In this document: piece by piece, positions 1 through 5,494 of the stretch | Numbering within the stretch: the first letter of the stretch is position 1 | How the letters are laid out: every line of letters starts with the position of its first letter | Source of the DNA: Alphaproteobacteria bacterium | GTDB taxonomy: Bacteria; Pseudomonadota; Alphaproteobacteria; Puniceispirillales; Puniceispirillaceae | Assembly: GCA_011525265.1 (NCBI GenBank) | Contig: WTHV01000001.1 | Coordinates: forward strand, 1-5,494 | Direction of reading: 5' to 3' | Length of the DNA: 5,494 nucleotides | Made by a program: the position numbers and the translations under genes | The notes under the pieces: model-generated | Database searches by the model: none | Seen by the model: only the letters and a program-made list of their open reading frames with translations | Told to the model about the DNA's origin: nothing

Positions 1-7
1 GACTAGC

Positions 8-13
8 TATAAT
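8..13 (+). promoter_or_regulatory. Candidate -10 box for the cyclophilin gene
   Basis: TATAAT, a perfect match to the sigma-70 -10 hexamer, lies 15 nt before the first possible start codon (29). The matching -35 element would lie left of the window edge and cannot be seen. If it is used, transcription would begin near position 20, leaving a very short leader ahead of the ATG at 29, or about 40 nt ahead of the ATG at 62. AT-rich sequence produces this hexamer by chance fairly often, so the call rests on its position only. Confidence 0.45.
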
Positions 14-28
14 CTTGTGTGAAATCTC

Positions 29-580
29 ATGAAACGAAACCTTAAAAAAATGGTGCCTATCATGTCTTATTTAAAATCACTTTTACTTGGAGCTTTGCTT
101 TTTACTATGTCACAGTCCGCTACGAATGCCGCATCAGCTGCCACATTGGTTCTTGAAACATCACAAGGCCAAATTGAAATTGAAATGAAGCCTGATTTGG
201 CGCCAAACCACGTTGCACGCATCAGCGAGTTAGCCGCATCTGGTTTTTATGATGGTATTATCTTCCACCGTATCATTTCAGGCTTTATGGCACAGACAGG
301 TGACCCAACAGGCACAGGCATGGGCGGTTCTGGCCAGAAGCTTGAGGCTGAATTCACCGATTACCAATATCGTGAAGGCACCGTTGGCATGGCACGTTCA
401 ATGGACCCGAACTCTGGCGATTCTCAATTCTTTATCTGCTTTGATGGCTGTGGTCATTTGACTGGCCAATATACCGTGTGGGGTCAGGTCAGCAAAGGCA
501 TGGATGTTGTCTATAAATTGGCTGTGGGTGAACCACCTGCTAACCCAGACAGAATCATCTCAGCAAGCATGGCTAATTAA
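29..580 (+). CDS. Exported cyclophilin-type peptidyl-prolyl cis-trans isomerase
   Basis: Catalyses cis-trans isomerisation of Xaa-Pro bonds, here probably as a folding helper in the periplasm. The full frame is 183 residues. A signal peptide is visible: a basic start (KR..KK), a hydrophobic stretch around residues 17-27 (LLLGALLFTM), then small residues with possible AxA-type cleavage near 31-38. The cyclophilin domain fills residues 39-183 with FHR (79-81, Arg81 being the catalytic arginine), GFMAQTGDPTGTG (85-97), MARSMDPNSGDSQFFI (121-136, Phe135 in the active-site pocket) and GQYTVWGQV (146-154). Length and motifs fit a single-domain bacterial PpiA/PpiB. Three in-frame ATGs (29, 50, 62) could be starts, and none has a clear Shine-Dalgarno; starting at 62 still leaves a good signal peptide (MSYLKSLLLGALLF). 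The position equivalent to human CypA Trp121 is His143, and two cysteines (137, 141) lie in the same loop. The gene converges on rarD. Whether it is ppiA or ppiB by name is not decidable here. Confidence 0.93.
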   Translation: MKRNLKKMVPIMSYLKSLLLGALLFTMSQSATNAASAATLVLETSQGQIEIEMKPDLAPNHVARISELAASGFYDGIIFHRIISGFMAQTGDPTGTGMGGSGQKLEAEFTDYQYREGTVGMARSMDPNSGDSQFFICFDGCGHLTGQYTVWGQVSKGMDVVYKLAVGEPPANPDRIISASMAN

Positions 581-589
581 GCCTTAATG

Positions 590-1477
590 CTAGCGCATAG
601 ATGGGCGCCGCGTTACAGGGCGGCGCGCAAATTGCACGATGAGGCCTGCCCAGATACAGCCAAAAGCGGCAAGGTCTTTTAACGCAAAGGCCTCATCGAA
701 AAACAAGACCCCGCATAATAATTGCAAGCTTGGATTCACATAGAAAATAAAGGCCGCCAATGATAATGGCAGCGCCTTATTCCCCCGCAAAAACAGAACC
801 AACGGCACTGTTGTGATAATCCCGCACGATATGGCAAGCACAAAACCAACCATGCCACCATCAAAGAATAAGGGGCGCCCTTGGCCAACCTGCCAGCTTA
901 AAAACAGCAGCACAATTGGCACAAGCAAAATGGTTTCAACGAAAAACCCATCAAGAGATGAGATAGCTATTTGTTTGCGCAGAACCGCATAAAGCGCAAA
1001 TGATACTGCCAAAATCAATGAGATATCTGGCACAGCGCCAATAGACCACCCTTTTATCACCACACCAATAGCAGACAAAATAAGGGCAATCTGGCCGCGC
1101 CTATCAAGACGTTCACCCAGAAATAGCACGCTCGCCCCCACTGCTAGCAAGGGATAGACGAAATAGCCAAATGACGCCTCAACCACACGCACCTCGCCTA
1201 CGGCATAGACAAAGGTTGTCCAATTAATCGCAATCATCACTGTGCCAAGGAGCATCAAAACAAATTGCCGATTAGGCTTAAACAGCGCCAAAATCTCTGC
1301 CATCCTGCCGCCCATGACGTAGACAATAAGCATCAACAAGAACGCCCATAAGCTTCTTTGCACGACAATCTCAACAGCGTTAAACCCCTCAAGAAGCGTG
1401 TAAAAAATAGGCAGTATGCCCCATAGTGCCGGGCCCAAAAAGGCGGCAAGATAGCCAAAGCGATCTGGTTTTGACAT
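590..1477 (-). CDS. rarD: RarD-type EamA/DMT superfamily transporter
   Basis: Predicted inner-membrane protein of 295 residues, the usual length for the RarD branch of the drug/metabolite transporter superfamily. Almost the whole chain is hydrophobic, compatible with ten membrane segments in two EamA halves. RarD-like stretches include PALWGILPIFY (16-26), the NWTTFVYAVGE region (85-95), VEASFGYFVYPL (99-110), FLGERLDRRGQ (119-129) and GIITTVPLVLFLRGNKALPL (219-238). The tail is short and arginine-rich (ARRPVTRRPSMR) and should face the cytoplasm. E. coli RarD is named for a chloramphenicol-sensitivity phenotype; its natural substrate is not firmly known, so export of metabolites or amino acids is only a family-level guess. 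The ATG at 1477 has an AAAAGG-like ribosome site about 11 nt upstream, rather far. It lies 58 nt downstream of gckA on the same strand, so cotranscription is plausible. Confidence 0.9.
   Translation of the reverse strand: MSKPDRFGYLAAFLGPALWGILPIFYTLLEGFNAVEIVVQRSLWAFLLMLIVYVMGGRMAEILALFKPNRQFVLMLLGTVMIAINWTTFVYAVGEVRVVEASFGYFVYPLLAVGASVLFLGERLDRRGQIALILSAIGVVIKGWSIGAVPDISLILAVSFALYAVLRKQIAISSLDGFFVETILLVPIVLLFLSWQVGQGRPLFFDGGMVGFVLAISCGIITTVPLVLFLRGNKALPLSLAAFIFYVNPSLQLLCGVLFFDEAFALKDLAAFGCIWAGLIVQFARRPVTRRPSMR
605..626. terminator. GC-rich hairpin inside the 3' end of rarD; possible weak terminator
   Basis: GCGCCGC (605-611) pairs perfectly with GCGGCGC (620-626) around an 8-nt loop. It lies 25 nt past the stop codon of the cyclophilin gene and within the last codons of rarD (the RRPVTRRP tail). 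Neither strand has a U-run after the stem, so it is not a classical intrinsic terminator. It could slow or stop transcripts leaving the cyclophilin gene, or simply reflect arginine codons repeated in the rarD tail. Confidence 0.25.
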
Positions 1478-1535
1478 ATAGATTTACGCCTTTTAAAGAA
1501 GTCAAAAAAGTAAGATAGATGGGCAAAGCCCGCTT
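1478..1535 (-). other. gckA-rarD intergenic gap with a small hairpin
   Basis: This 58-nt gap separates the gckA stop from the rarD start. Read on the minus strand it holds a short hairpin, GGGC-TTT-GCCC (1531-1521), followed 11 nt later by six Ts (1509-1504), and then the AAAAGG ribosome-site candidate for rarD. The U-run is too far from a 4-bp stem for a standard intrinsic terminator, so I treat it as a possible attenuation point at most. No convincing separate rarD promoter was seen. Confidence 0.3.
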
Positions 1536-2822
1536 TTATAGGACAGGATCGCCCTTTAATAGAATACGAAGGTCATTCACATTTGTCTCAGTCGCGCCTG
1601 TGATAACATCCGCTGCCATTGCTTCGAAAAAGTGATGAGAATCAAAATTATCATAACACGCTGTGACATCCACCCCATCCGCCTCTGCTTGGGCTTTCAT
1701 GCCATCATAAAACAGCGCGCCTGCCGTGGCTTTGGCACCATCAATGCCATCTGTATCACATGAAATACCGCATACATCTGGCATGTCACGCATGACCATT
1801 TCAAGCGCAAATTGTGCATTGCGCCCGCCCACACCTGTGGCATTTGTGACCCTAACAGACGCTTCCCCCCCTGATATCAGCGCCACACCATCTGGCAATG
1901 ATGCCAATTTCTCGCACATAATATCTGCCAAATCAGAGGCATCATCTTGGAATCTATCGCCTAGCATAATCGTCTCATAGCCAGCCTCCCGCACCTTTTC
2001 TGCCGCCGCTTCTAGGGCAATAGGCGCAGAGGCCACAATGGTAAAGGAAGTGGATGACAGCTTGTCATCATCGCAAAAAGGCGTCTCGCATAATGACGCA
2101 TCTTGCAAAAGCGCGGCAACAGAAGATGGGACTGTGACCTGATAGCGTTCAATTAACTCACGCGCCATCTCCGCCGTGCTATCATCACCGCAAGTTGGGC
2201 CAGAGGCAATCGCATCAGGCGCATCGCCTGGCACATCTGAGAGCGCAAAACTATGCACGCACGCAGGATAGGCCGCCAATGCAAGCCGTCCGCCCTTCAC
2301 AGCCGAGACATGCTTTCGGATGATATTCATCTCTTGAATTGGCATACCACTTGCCAGCAAGGCCTCATTCAGAGCTTTTTTATCAGCAAGACTGACCCCC
2401 GCAAGCCCGCATGACATAAGAGACGAACCGCCCCCTGATATTAATGTCACAAGCACATCATGCGCCCCAAGCTGGTCAGCAAATGCCAAAGCCGCTTTGG
2501 CTGCCGCCTCACTCTTTTCATCTGGTACAGGATGGGCGGCAGTCATTATTTTCACATGGGAAGGCAGGCCGTAATTATCCCCAGCCGGCAGGCCATGTGG
2601 CATAATAACCAAGGCACTCTCTGCCACGCCACCATTCGCAAAATAAGCCTGTGCCATTGCCCGCGCGCCCTTGCCAAAAGCAAGTAAATGGACTTGTTTA
2701 CCACTGATACGCTTGCCAAGATCATCGATAATTTTTGGCATAAATTCATCTGCCATGACAGCCCGTAGGCCTGCCTCAAATGCATGGCGCAAAAGCGCTA
2801 ATTTATCCCTCTGTTTTGACAT
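1536..2822 (-). CDS. gckA: Glycerate 2-kinase, GckA/TtuD (DUF4147-MOFRL) family
   Basis: Phosphorylates D-glycerate with ATP, giving 2-phosphoglycerate in characterised class II members, and so feeds glycerate from serine, glyoxylate or tartrate breakdown into lower glycolysis. It is probably cytosolic. From the chosen start the protein is 428 residues, normal for the family. The N-terminal DUF4147 domain shows AFGKGA (48-53, with the conserved Lys51), HPVPD (97-101), LISGGGSSLM (128-137), KHVSAVKGGRLA (170-181) and LSDVPGD (194-200). The C-terminal MOFRL domain shows LISGGE (315-320), GGRNAQFALE (332-341), DTDGIDG (356-362) and the closing TGATETNVNDL (408-418). I prefer the ATG at 2822 because GAGG stands 5 nt before it; an in-frame ATG at 2849 would add nine residues (MVFLSHEDV) but has a poorer ribosome site. 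It is divergent from tupB and upstream of rarD. Some family members act on hydroxypyruvate, and that alternative cannot be excluded. Confidence 0.92.
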   Translation of the reverse strand: MSKQRDKLALLRHAFEAGLRAVMADEFMPKIIDDLGKRISGKQVHLLAFGKGARAMAQAYFANGGVAESALVIMPHGLPAGDNYGLPSHVKIMTAAHPVPDEKSEAAAKAALAFADQLGAHDVLVTLISGGGSSLMSCGLAGVSLADKKALNEALLASGMPIQEMNIIRKHVSAVKGGRLALAAYPACVHSFALSDVPGDAPDAIASGPTCGDDSTAEMARELIERYQVTVPSSVAALLQDASLCETPFCDDDKLSSTSFTIVASAPIALEAAAEKVREAGYETIMLGDRFQDDASDLADIMCEKLASLPDGVALISGGEASVRVTNATGVGGRNAQFALEMVMRDMPDVCGISCDTDGIDGAKATAGALFYDGMKAQAEADGVDVTACYDNFDSHHFFEAMAADVITGATETNVNDLRILLKGDPVL

Positions 2823-2825
2823 CAC

Positions 2826-2832
2826 ATCCTCA
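2826..2832 (-). promoter_or_regulatory. Ribosome binding site that favours the gckA start at 2822
   Basis: On the minus strand the sequence just before the ATG at 2822 reads CATGAGGATGTG; GAGG with a 5-nt spacer is a good Shine-Dalgarno. The ATG at 2849 has only a GG-containing patch (AAAGGCC) more than 10 nt away. This decides the start call for the glycerate kinase. Confidence 0.6.
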
Positions 2833-2865
2833 TGCGACAAAAACACCATTCTTGGTGAAAGGCCT

Positions 2866-2893
2866 TTGTGGCAAAATGTTAATTATTGTGGCA
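2866..2893. repeat. Paired 8-bp direct repeats, possible operator
   Basis: TTGTGGCA occurs at 2866-2873 and again at 2886-2893, exactly 20 bp apart, about two helical turns. Each copy is followed by a looser ATGTT (2876-2880 and 2898-2902). On the minus strand the copies read TGCCACAA and bracket an AT-rich AATAAT (2887-2882) that could be a -10 box for gckA, with TTTACT (2912-2907) as a possible -35 at a long 19-bp spacing. Two same-face half sites overlapping a promoter fit a repressor or activator site. No regulator can be named from the sequence. Confidence 0.4.
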
Positions 2894-2903
2894 CATTATG
2901 TTC

Positions 2904-2921
2904 TGCAGTAAAGATGCTGCA
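2904..2921. repeat. Small inverted repeat in the divergent promoter region
   Basis: TGCAG (2904-2908) and CTGCA (2917-2921) form a perfect 5-bp inverted repeat around an 8-nt spacer. It sits between the direct repeats and tupB. It could be a dimeric regulator site or chance; it is too short to be a strong hairpin. Confidence 0.25.
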
Positions 2922-2947
2922 CACCTGTAATAATGATATGCGATCAC

Positions 2948-2953
2948 TATAAG
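2948..2953 (+). promoter_or_regulatory. Weak -10 candidate for tupBC
   Basis: TATAAG lies 13 nt before the tupB start codon. No good -35 is visible 16-18 bp upstream (the sequence there is near CTGTAA). If it is used, the transcript would begin only a few bases before the ATG at 2967 and would be nearly leaderless, which would agree with the lack of a clear ribosome site there. Confidence 0.25.
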
Positions 2954-2966
2954 AACAGCCCTTTGA

Positions 2967-3680
2967 ATGACAAGCGAAAACCCACTTTATCTTGCGCTTG
3001 AACTTATAGCGTCTAATGACCGTAACCTGATAGAGATTACAAGCCTGTCTTTGCGTGTCAGCGGTCTGTCTGCCGCATTGGCCCTATTATGCGGCTTGCC
3101 TCTTGGGGCTCTTATCGCCACAACCCATTTTGCTGGCCGCTCGGCAGTGATTATCATCTTTAATGCGGCGCTTAGCCTGCCGCCTGTGGTTGTGGGGCTG
3201 AGTATTTATTTGCTTCTTTCGCGCAATGGCCTGCTTGGCTTTGCTGATTTACTCTACACACCAACCGCTATGATCATAGCACAATTCACCCTTGTATTTC
3301 CCATTGCTGTTGCGCTGACCATACAGCTTCTTGAAGGGTTAAAGCGCGAATATGATCCGCTCTTCTTATCTCTGCGGTTGGGGCTATTAAAGCAAATTAC
3401 AACATTATTGGCAGATGGCAGAGCCGGGCTTGTGACGATCATGCTTGCCTGCCTTGGGCGTGCTTTATCTGAGGTTGGTGCCATTATCATCGTTGGCGGT
3501 AACATTAATCACCTGACACGGATGATGACCACCGCAATCGCGCTTGAGACATCACGCGGGGAACTAGCACTTGCTATGGCACTTGGTGTTGTGTTGTTGC
3601 TCATTGCTCTTGGCATTAATATTTTAAGCCAATTCTTAAAAGCCCATTTTGACAGAGAGCTTGGTCATGAGGGACGATAA
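2967..3680 (+). CDS. tupB: Tungstate-type ABC importer, permease subunit (TupB)
   Basis: Inner-membrane channel subunit of an oxyanion ABC importer, most like TupB/WtpB, which carries tungstate for molybdo/tungsto-pterin enzymes. The 237-residue length is typical. About five membrane segments can be drawn: roughly 28-51, 58-84, 99-122, 153-176 and 199-224. The TupB-like part is the cytoplasmic coupling loop and what follows it: GRALSEVGAIIIVGGNI (164-180), then TRMMTTAIALETSRGE (184-199). LSLPPVVVGL (69-78) is also typical of this permease group. The ATG at 2967 follows an in-frame TGA directly, so the protein cannot start further upstream; the ribosome site is poor (AAGAA about 11 nt away). 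The end overlaps tupC by 14 nt. The related molybdate (ModB) and sulfate (CysT/W) permeases are alternatives, but the GGNI-TRMMTTAIALETS stretch favours Tup. The exact anion is inferred from family only. Confidence 0.85.
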   Translation: MTSENPLYLALELIASNDRNLIEITSLSLRVSGLSAALALLCGLPLGALIATTHFAGRSAVIIIFNAALSLPPVVVGLSIYLLLSRNGLLGFADLLYTPTAMIIAQFTLVFPIAVALTIQLLEGLKREYDPLFLSLRLGLLKQITTLLADGRAGLVTIMLACLGRALSEVGAIIIVGGNINHLTRMMTTAIALETSRGELALAMALGVVLLLIALGINILSQFLKAHFDRELGHEGR

Positions 3681-4362
3681 ATTGCAAAACCAAGCCATCC
3701 TATTGGCCAATAATATCAGCCTTCATCGCAAGCAATCTTGCTTGCTGATGGATATTTCGCTTGGCATTAAGGCTGGTAAGATTACTGTCATTATGGGGCA
3801 TAATGGTGCTGGCAAGACACTTCTACTCTCAGCACTACATGGCCTGGCACCTATCACAAATGGCACGATTACGAGCACCTCAAACACAAGCCAAAAGATG
3901 GTGTTTCAAAAACCCATATTATTGCGACGCTCTGCCAAAGCCCATTTTACCTTTGCCAGCGGCATCAAAGAACCGCACCTCATTCATAAATGGTTTCAGC
4001 AAGCTGGCATCGAAGATAAAATGCCATTGCAAGCCCGCCATCTCTCATCTGGCGAAGCGCAGAAATTAGCGCTTATATCAGCCCTTGCAACACGCCCTGA
4101 TATCTTATTCCTTGATGAGCCAACTGCCAATTTAGATGCAGAATCACGCGCTGATATAGAGGCACTTATCATCAATGCGAAACAATCTGGTACATGCATT
4201 GTGATGGTCACCCATGCGCTTGCGCAAGCCAAACGTCTGGCTGATCAAATGATTTTCATGCAAAAGGGCTCTATTTATGATGATAGTGCGGCAGAGCATT
4301 TCTTTGCTGGTGAACGCTCTTGTGAGGCTGACGCATTCTTATCAGAATTATCTGGCAGTTAG
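3667..4362 (+). CDS. tupC: Tungstate-type ABC importer, ATP-binding subunit (TupC)
   Basis: Cytoplasmic ATPase that should drive transport through TupB. From the ATG at 3667 it has 231 residues with all nucleotide-binding motifs intact: Walker A GHNGAGKT (44-51), Q-loop VFQKP (79-83), signature LSSGE (126-130), Walker B ILFLDE (146-151), D-loop ANLD (154-157) and switch His183 (VTHA). Family-like marks are ALHGL just after Walker A and VFQKPILLRRS at the Q-loop, both resembling TupC. The A-loop position that usually holds an aromatic appears to be His20. It lacks the long C-terminal regulatory domain seen in ModC and MalK-type ATPases. I chose ATG 3667, preceded by GAGAG 7 nt upstream, over an in-frame TTG at 3649; either start overlaps tupB (by 14 or 32 nt), implying coupled translation. 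The stop codon overlaps that of the convergent FAD reductase. Confidence 0.88.
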   Translation: MRDDKLQNQAILLANNISLHRKQSCLLMDISLGIKAGKITVIMGHNGAGKTLLLSALHGLAPITNGTITSTSNTSQKMVFQKPILLRRSAKAHFTFASGIKEPHLIHKWFQQAGIEDKMPLQARHLSSGEAQKLALISALATRPDILFLDEPTANLDAESRADIEALIINAKQSGTCIVMVTHALAQAKRLADQMIFMQKGSIYDDSAAEHFFAGERSCEADAFLSELSGS

Positions 4363-5494
4363 CGCAGCGTTTTAAGCTCAAAATCAGGGTCTTCAATCGC
4401 GCTCATTGGCACATCATTGCCCTTTTCAAGGCAGATTTTGCCAATCATATAAGCTTGCGGATCATTGATGGATTCCACAGCTCTCAGACGCCCTGCTTCA
4501 AAACTCCAGACAGAACAGCCCCCCTCTCTTTTGCCGGGGCGCATGATGTGGCGCACATCATCAGCAGGCGGCGGCACAAGGCCAGCCGATTGCAATTTGC
4601 GGTCATATTGGTCAGACCAGAACCATGGCGCCTCATCTTGCGGTTTGGCCGCGCCTGTGAGGTGACTGGCCAAATAATGGCCGCCATATTGGGCATTATG
4701 GATAGATTCTATACGAATCGCCCCGCGCCCCTCAGCCAGCACATTATCGCCAATGGCAAAAATATTTACATCACTTGTGGCATAATCATAATTGGTCACA
4801 ATACCATTTCCGACCGCAAGACCTGCTTGTTCTGCAAGGCATATCTCTGGTGCGACCCCAATCCCCACAAGCAAAAGATCGCACCCAATCTCTTCCCCAT
4901 TATCCAAGATCACAGCCGAAATAGCGCCATCATCTGCCTTTAGGCCGCTCACACCATTGCCAATATGCAATTGAACACCATGGCTTTCATGAAGCGTCTT
5001 ATAGACTTGTGAAATCTTAGGACTTGCCACACGCGCTAACAAGCGGGGCGCGGCCTCAATCACATGAACCGACAAACCATGTTTGCGCATACTTGCCGCC
5101 GCTTCAAGGCCAATATAACCACCGCCAATGACCACCGCATTTTTGGCATGAGCCATAGCTGCTTTCAGCCCCTTGGCATCATCACCATCGCGCAATACAA
5201 ACACATTTTTGGACTCCATCTCTGCAAATGGCAGACGACGCGCAGACGCCCCTGTTGCCAAGATAAGCTTGTCATAAGACAAACTGCTGCCATCGTCTAG
5301 TGCAACCTGTTTTGCCGCACGGTCAATGCTTGTGACACCAACACCATCGCGCAAGGTGATATTTTGTGCCTCAAACCACTCTTGTGACCGTAAATAAAAC
5401 CCCTCTTCTTCGCTGTGATCCGCACCAAGAAAGGCCTTTGATAGAGGCGGTCTTTGCAAAGGGAATCCTGCGATTTTATCAATCATGGTAACCC
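4359..5494 (-). CDS. FAD-dependent ferredoxin/rubredoxin reductase-like oxidoreductase (N-terminus beyond window)
   Basis: Flavoprotein of the putidaredoxin/rubredoxin/BphA4-type reductase family, which passes electrons from NAD(P)H through FAD to a small iron-sulfur partner. Numbering from the Met at 5486: QRPPLSK (11-17, FAD region), ILATGA (75-80), a second nucleotide fold GGGYIGLEAA (121-130) with Glu144 at the end of its second strand, suggesting NADH rather than NADPH, FAIGD (243-247, FAD contact), and a C-terminal Reductase_C domain beginning near PWFWSDQYDRKLQSAGL (287-303). The Met at 5486 is not the true start: the frame stays open to the edge (preceding codons GTT ACC give Val-Thr), and the usual first GxGxxG FAD motif, about 30 residues, is missing and must lie outside. 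The partner ferredoxin or oxygenase is not in the window. The end overlaps the tupC stop. A nitrite reductase-like or AIF-like member is less likely given the C-terminal domain. Confidence 0.88.
   Translation of the reverse strand, partial: VTMIDKIAGFPLQRPPLSKAFLGADHSEEEGFYLRSQEWFEAQNITLRDGVGVTSIDRAAKQVALDDGSSLSYDKLILATGASARRLPFAEMESKNVFVLRDGDDAKGLKAAMAHAKNAVVIGGGYIGLEAAASMRKHGLSVHVIEAAPRLLARVASPKISQVYKTLHESHGVQLHIGNGVSGLKADDGAISAVILDNGEEIGCDLLLVGIGVAPEICLAEQAGLAVGNGIVTNYDYATSDVNIFAIGDNVLAEGRGAIRIESIHNAQYGGHYLASHLTGAAKPQDEAPWFWSDQYDRKLQSAGLVPPPADDVRHIMRPGKREGGCSVWSFEAGRLRAVESINDPQAYMIGKICLEKGNDVPMSAIEDPDFELKTLR

Noticed and set aside
2823..2849. ATG at 2849 as the gckA start
   Set aside because: The extra nine residues are not family-like, and the ATG at 2822 has a clear GAGG at proper spacing.
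2671..2952. Plus-strand open frame of 93 codons across the gckA start and intergenic region
   Set aside because: It is mostly antisense to gckA, with no motif and no ribosome site of note.
2931..2953. Possible ModE-type or molybdenum-cofactor regulatory element before tupB
   Set aside because: GATATGCGATCACTATA contains AT-rich pieces recalling a ModE half site but no symmetric palindrome, and the leader is too short for a cofactor riboswitch.
3649..3666. TTG start giving a longer TupC
   Set aside because: The ATG at 3667 has a better-placed GAGAG, uses a standard start codon, and family similarity begins only after it.
4455..4943. Plus-strand open frame of 162 codons opposite the FAD reductase
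   Set aside because: It lies wholly antisense to a strongly recognisable enzyme, has no family motifs and an implausible composition; it is a shadow frame.
1..5494. tRNA, rRNA, insertion sequence, CRISPR array or phage-defence genes
   Set aside because: No cloverleaf, transposase motif, terminal inverted repeat, regularly spaced repeat array or defence-type domain was seen on either strand.

Overview
The window is ordinary bacterial chromosome. It carries six protein genes packed almost without gaps, no RNA genes, no mobile elements and no CRISPR array. By eye the GC content is a little under 50%. The cyclophilin sequence style, the GckA-type glycerate kinase and the AT-leaning codon use suggest a Gram-negative alphaproteobacterium, perhaps a marine one such as the SAR116 group. 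That placement is inference and cannot be settled without a search.

Layout: (1) 29-580 +, an exported cyclophilin-type peptidyl-prolyl isomerase with a perfect -10 box just upstream. (2) 590-1477 -, a RarD-type EamA/DMT inner-membrane transporter, converging on the cyclophilin with a 9-nt gap. (3) 1536-2822 -, glycerate 2-kinase of the GckA/TtuD (DUF4147-MOFRL) family; it lies upstream of rarD on the same strand with a 58-nt gap, so the two may be cotranscribed. (4) A divergent intergenic stretch of about 120-145 nt (2823/2850-2966) with paired 8-bp direct repeats 20 bp apart. (5) 2967-3680 + and 3667-4362 +, overlapping genes for the permease and ATPase of a TupBC-type tungstate ABC importer. 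(6) 4359-5494 -, a ferredoxin/rubredoxin reductase-like FAD enzyme running off the right edge; its stop codon overlaps that of tupC.

How the genes relate: only tupB-tupC form an obvious functional unit, translationally coupled by a 14-nt overlap. Their substrate-binding partner TupA is not in the window, and both flanks of the pair are occupied by genes on the other strand, so it must be encoded elsewhere or replaced. gckA and rarD may share a transcript but have no known functional link. The cyclophilin and the FAD reductase look like independent housekeeping or accessory genes.

I found no convincing new biological system. The points most worth a second look are the tungstate transporter pair lacking its binding protein, the phased direct repeats in the divergent promoter region, and the almost complete absence of room for transcription terminators at both convergent gene ends.
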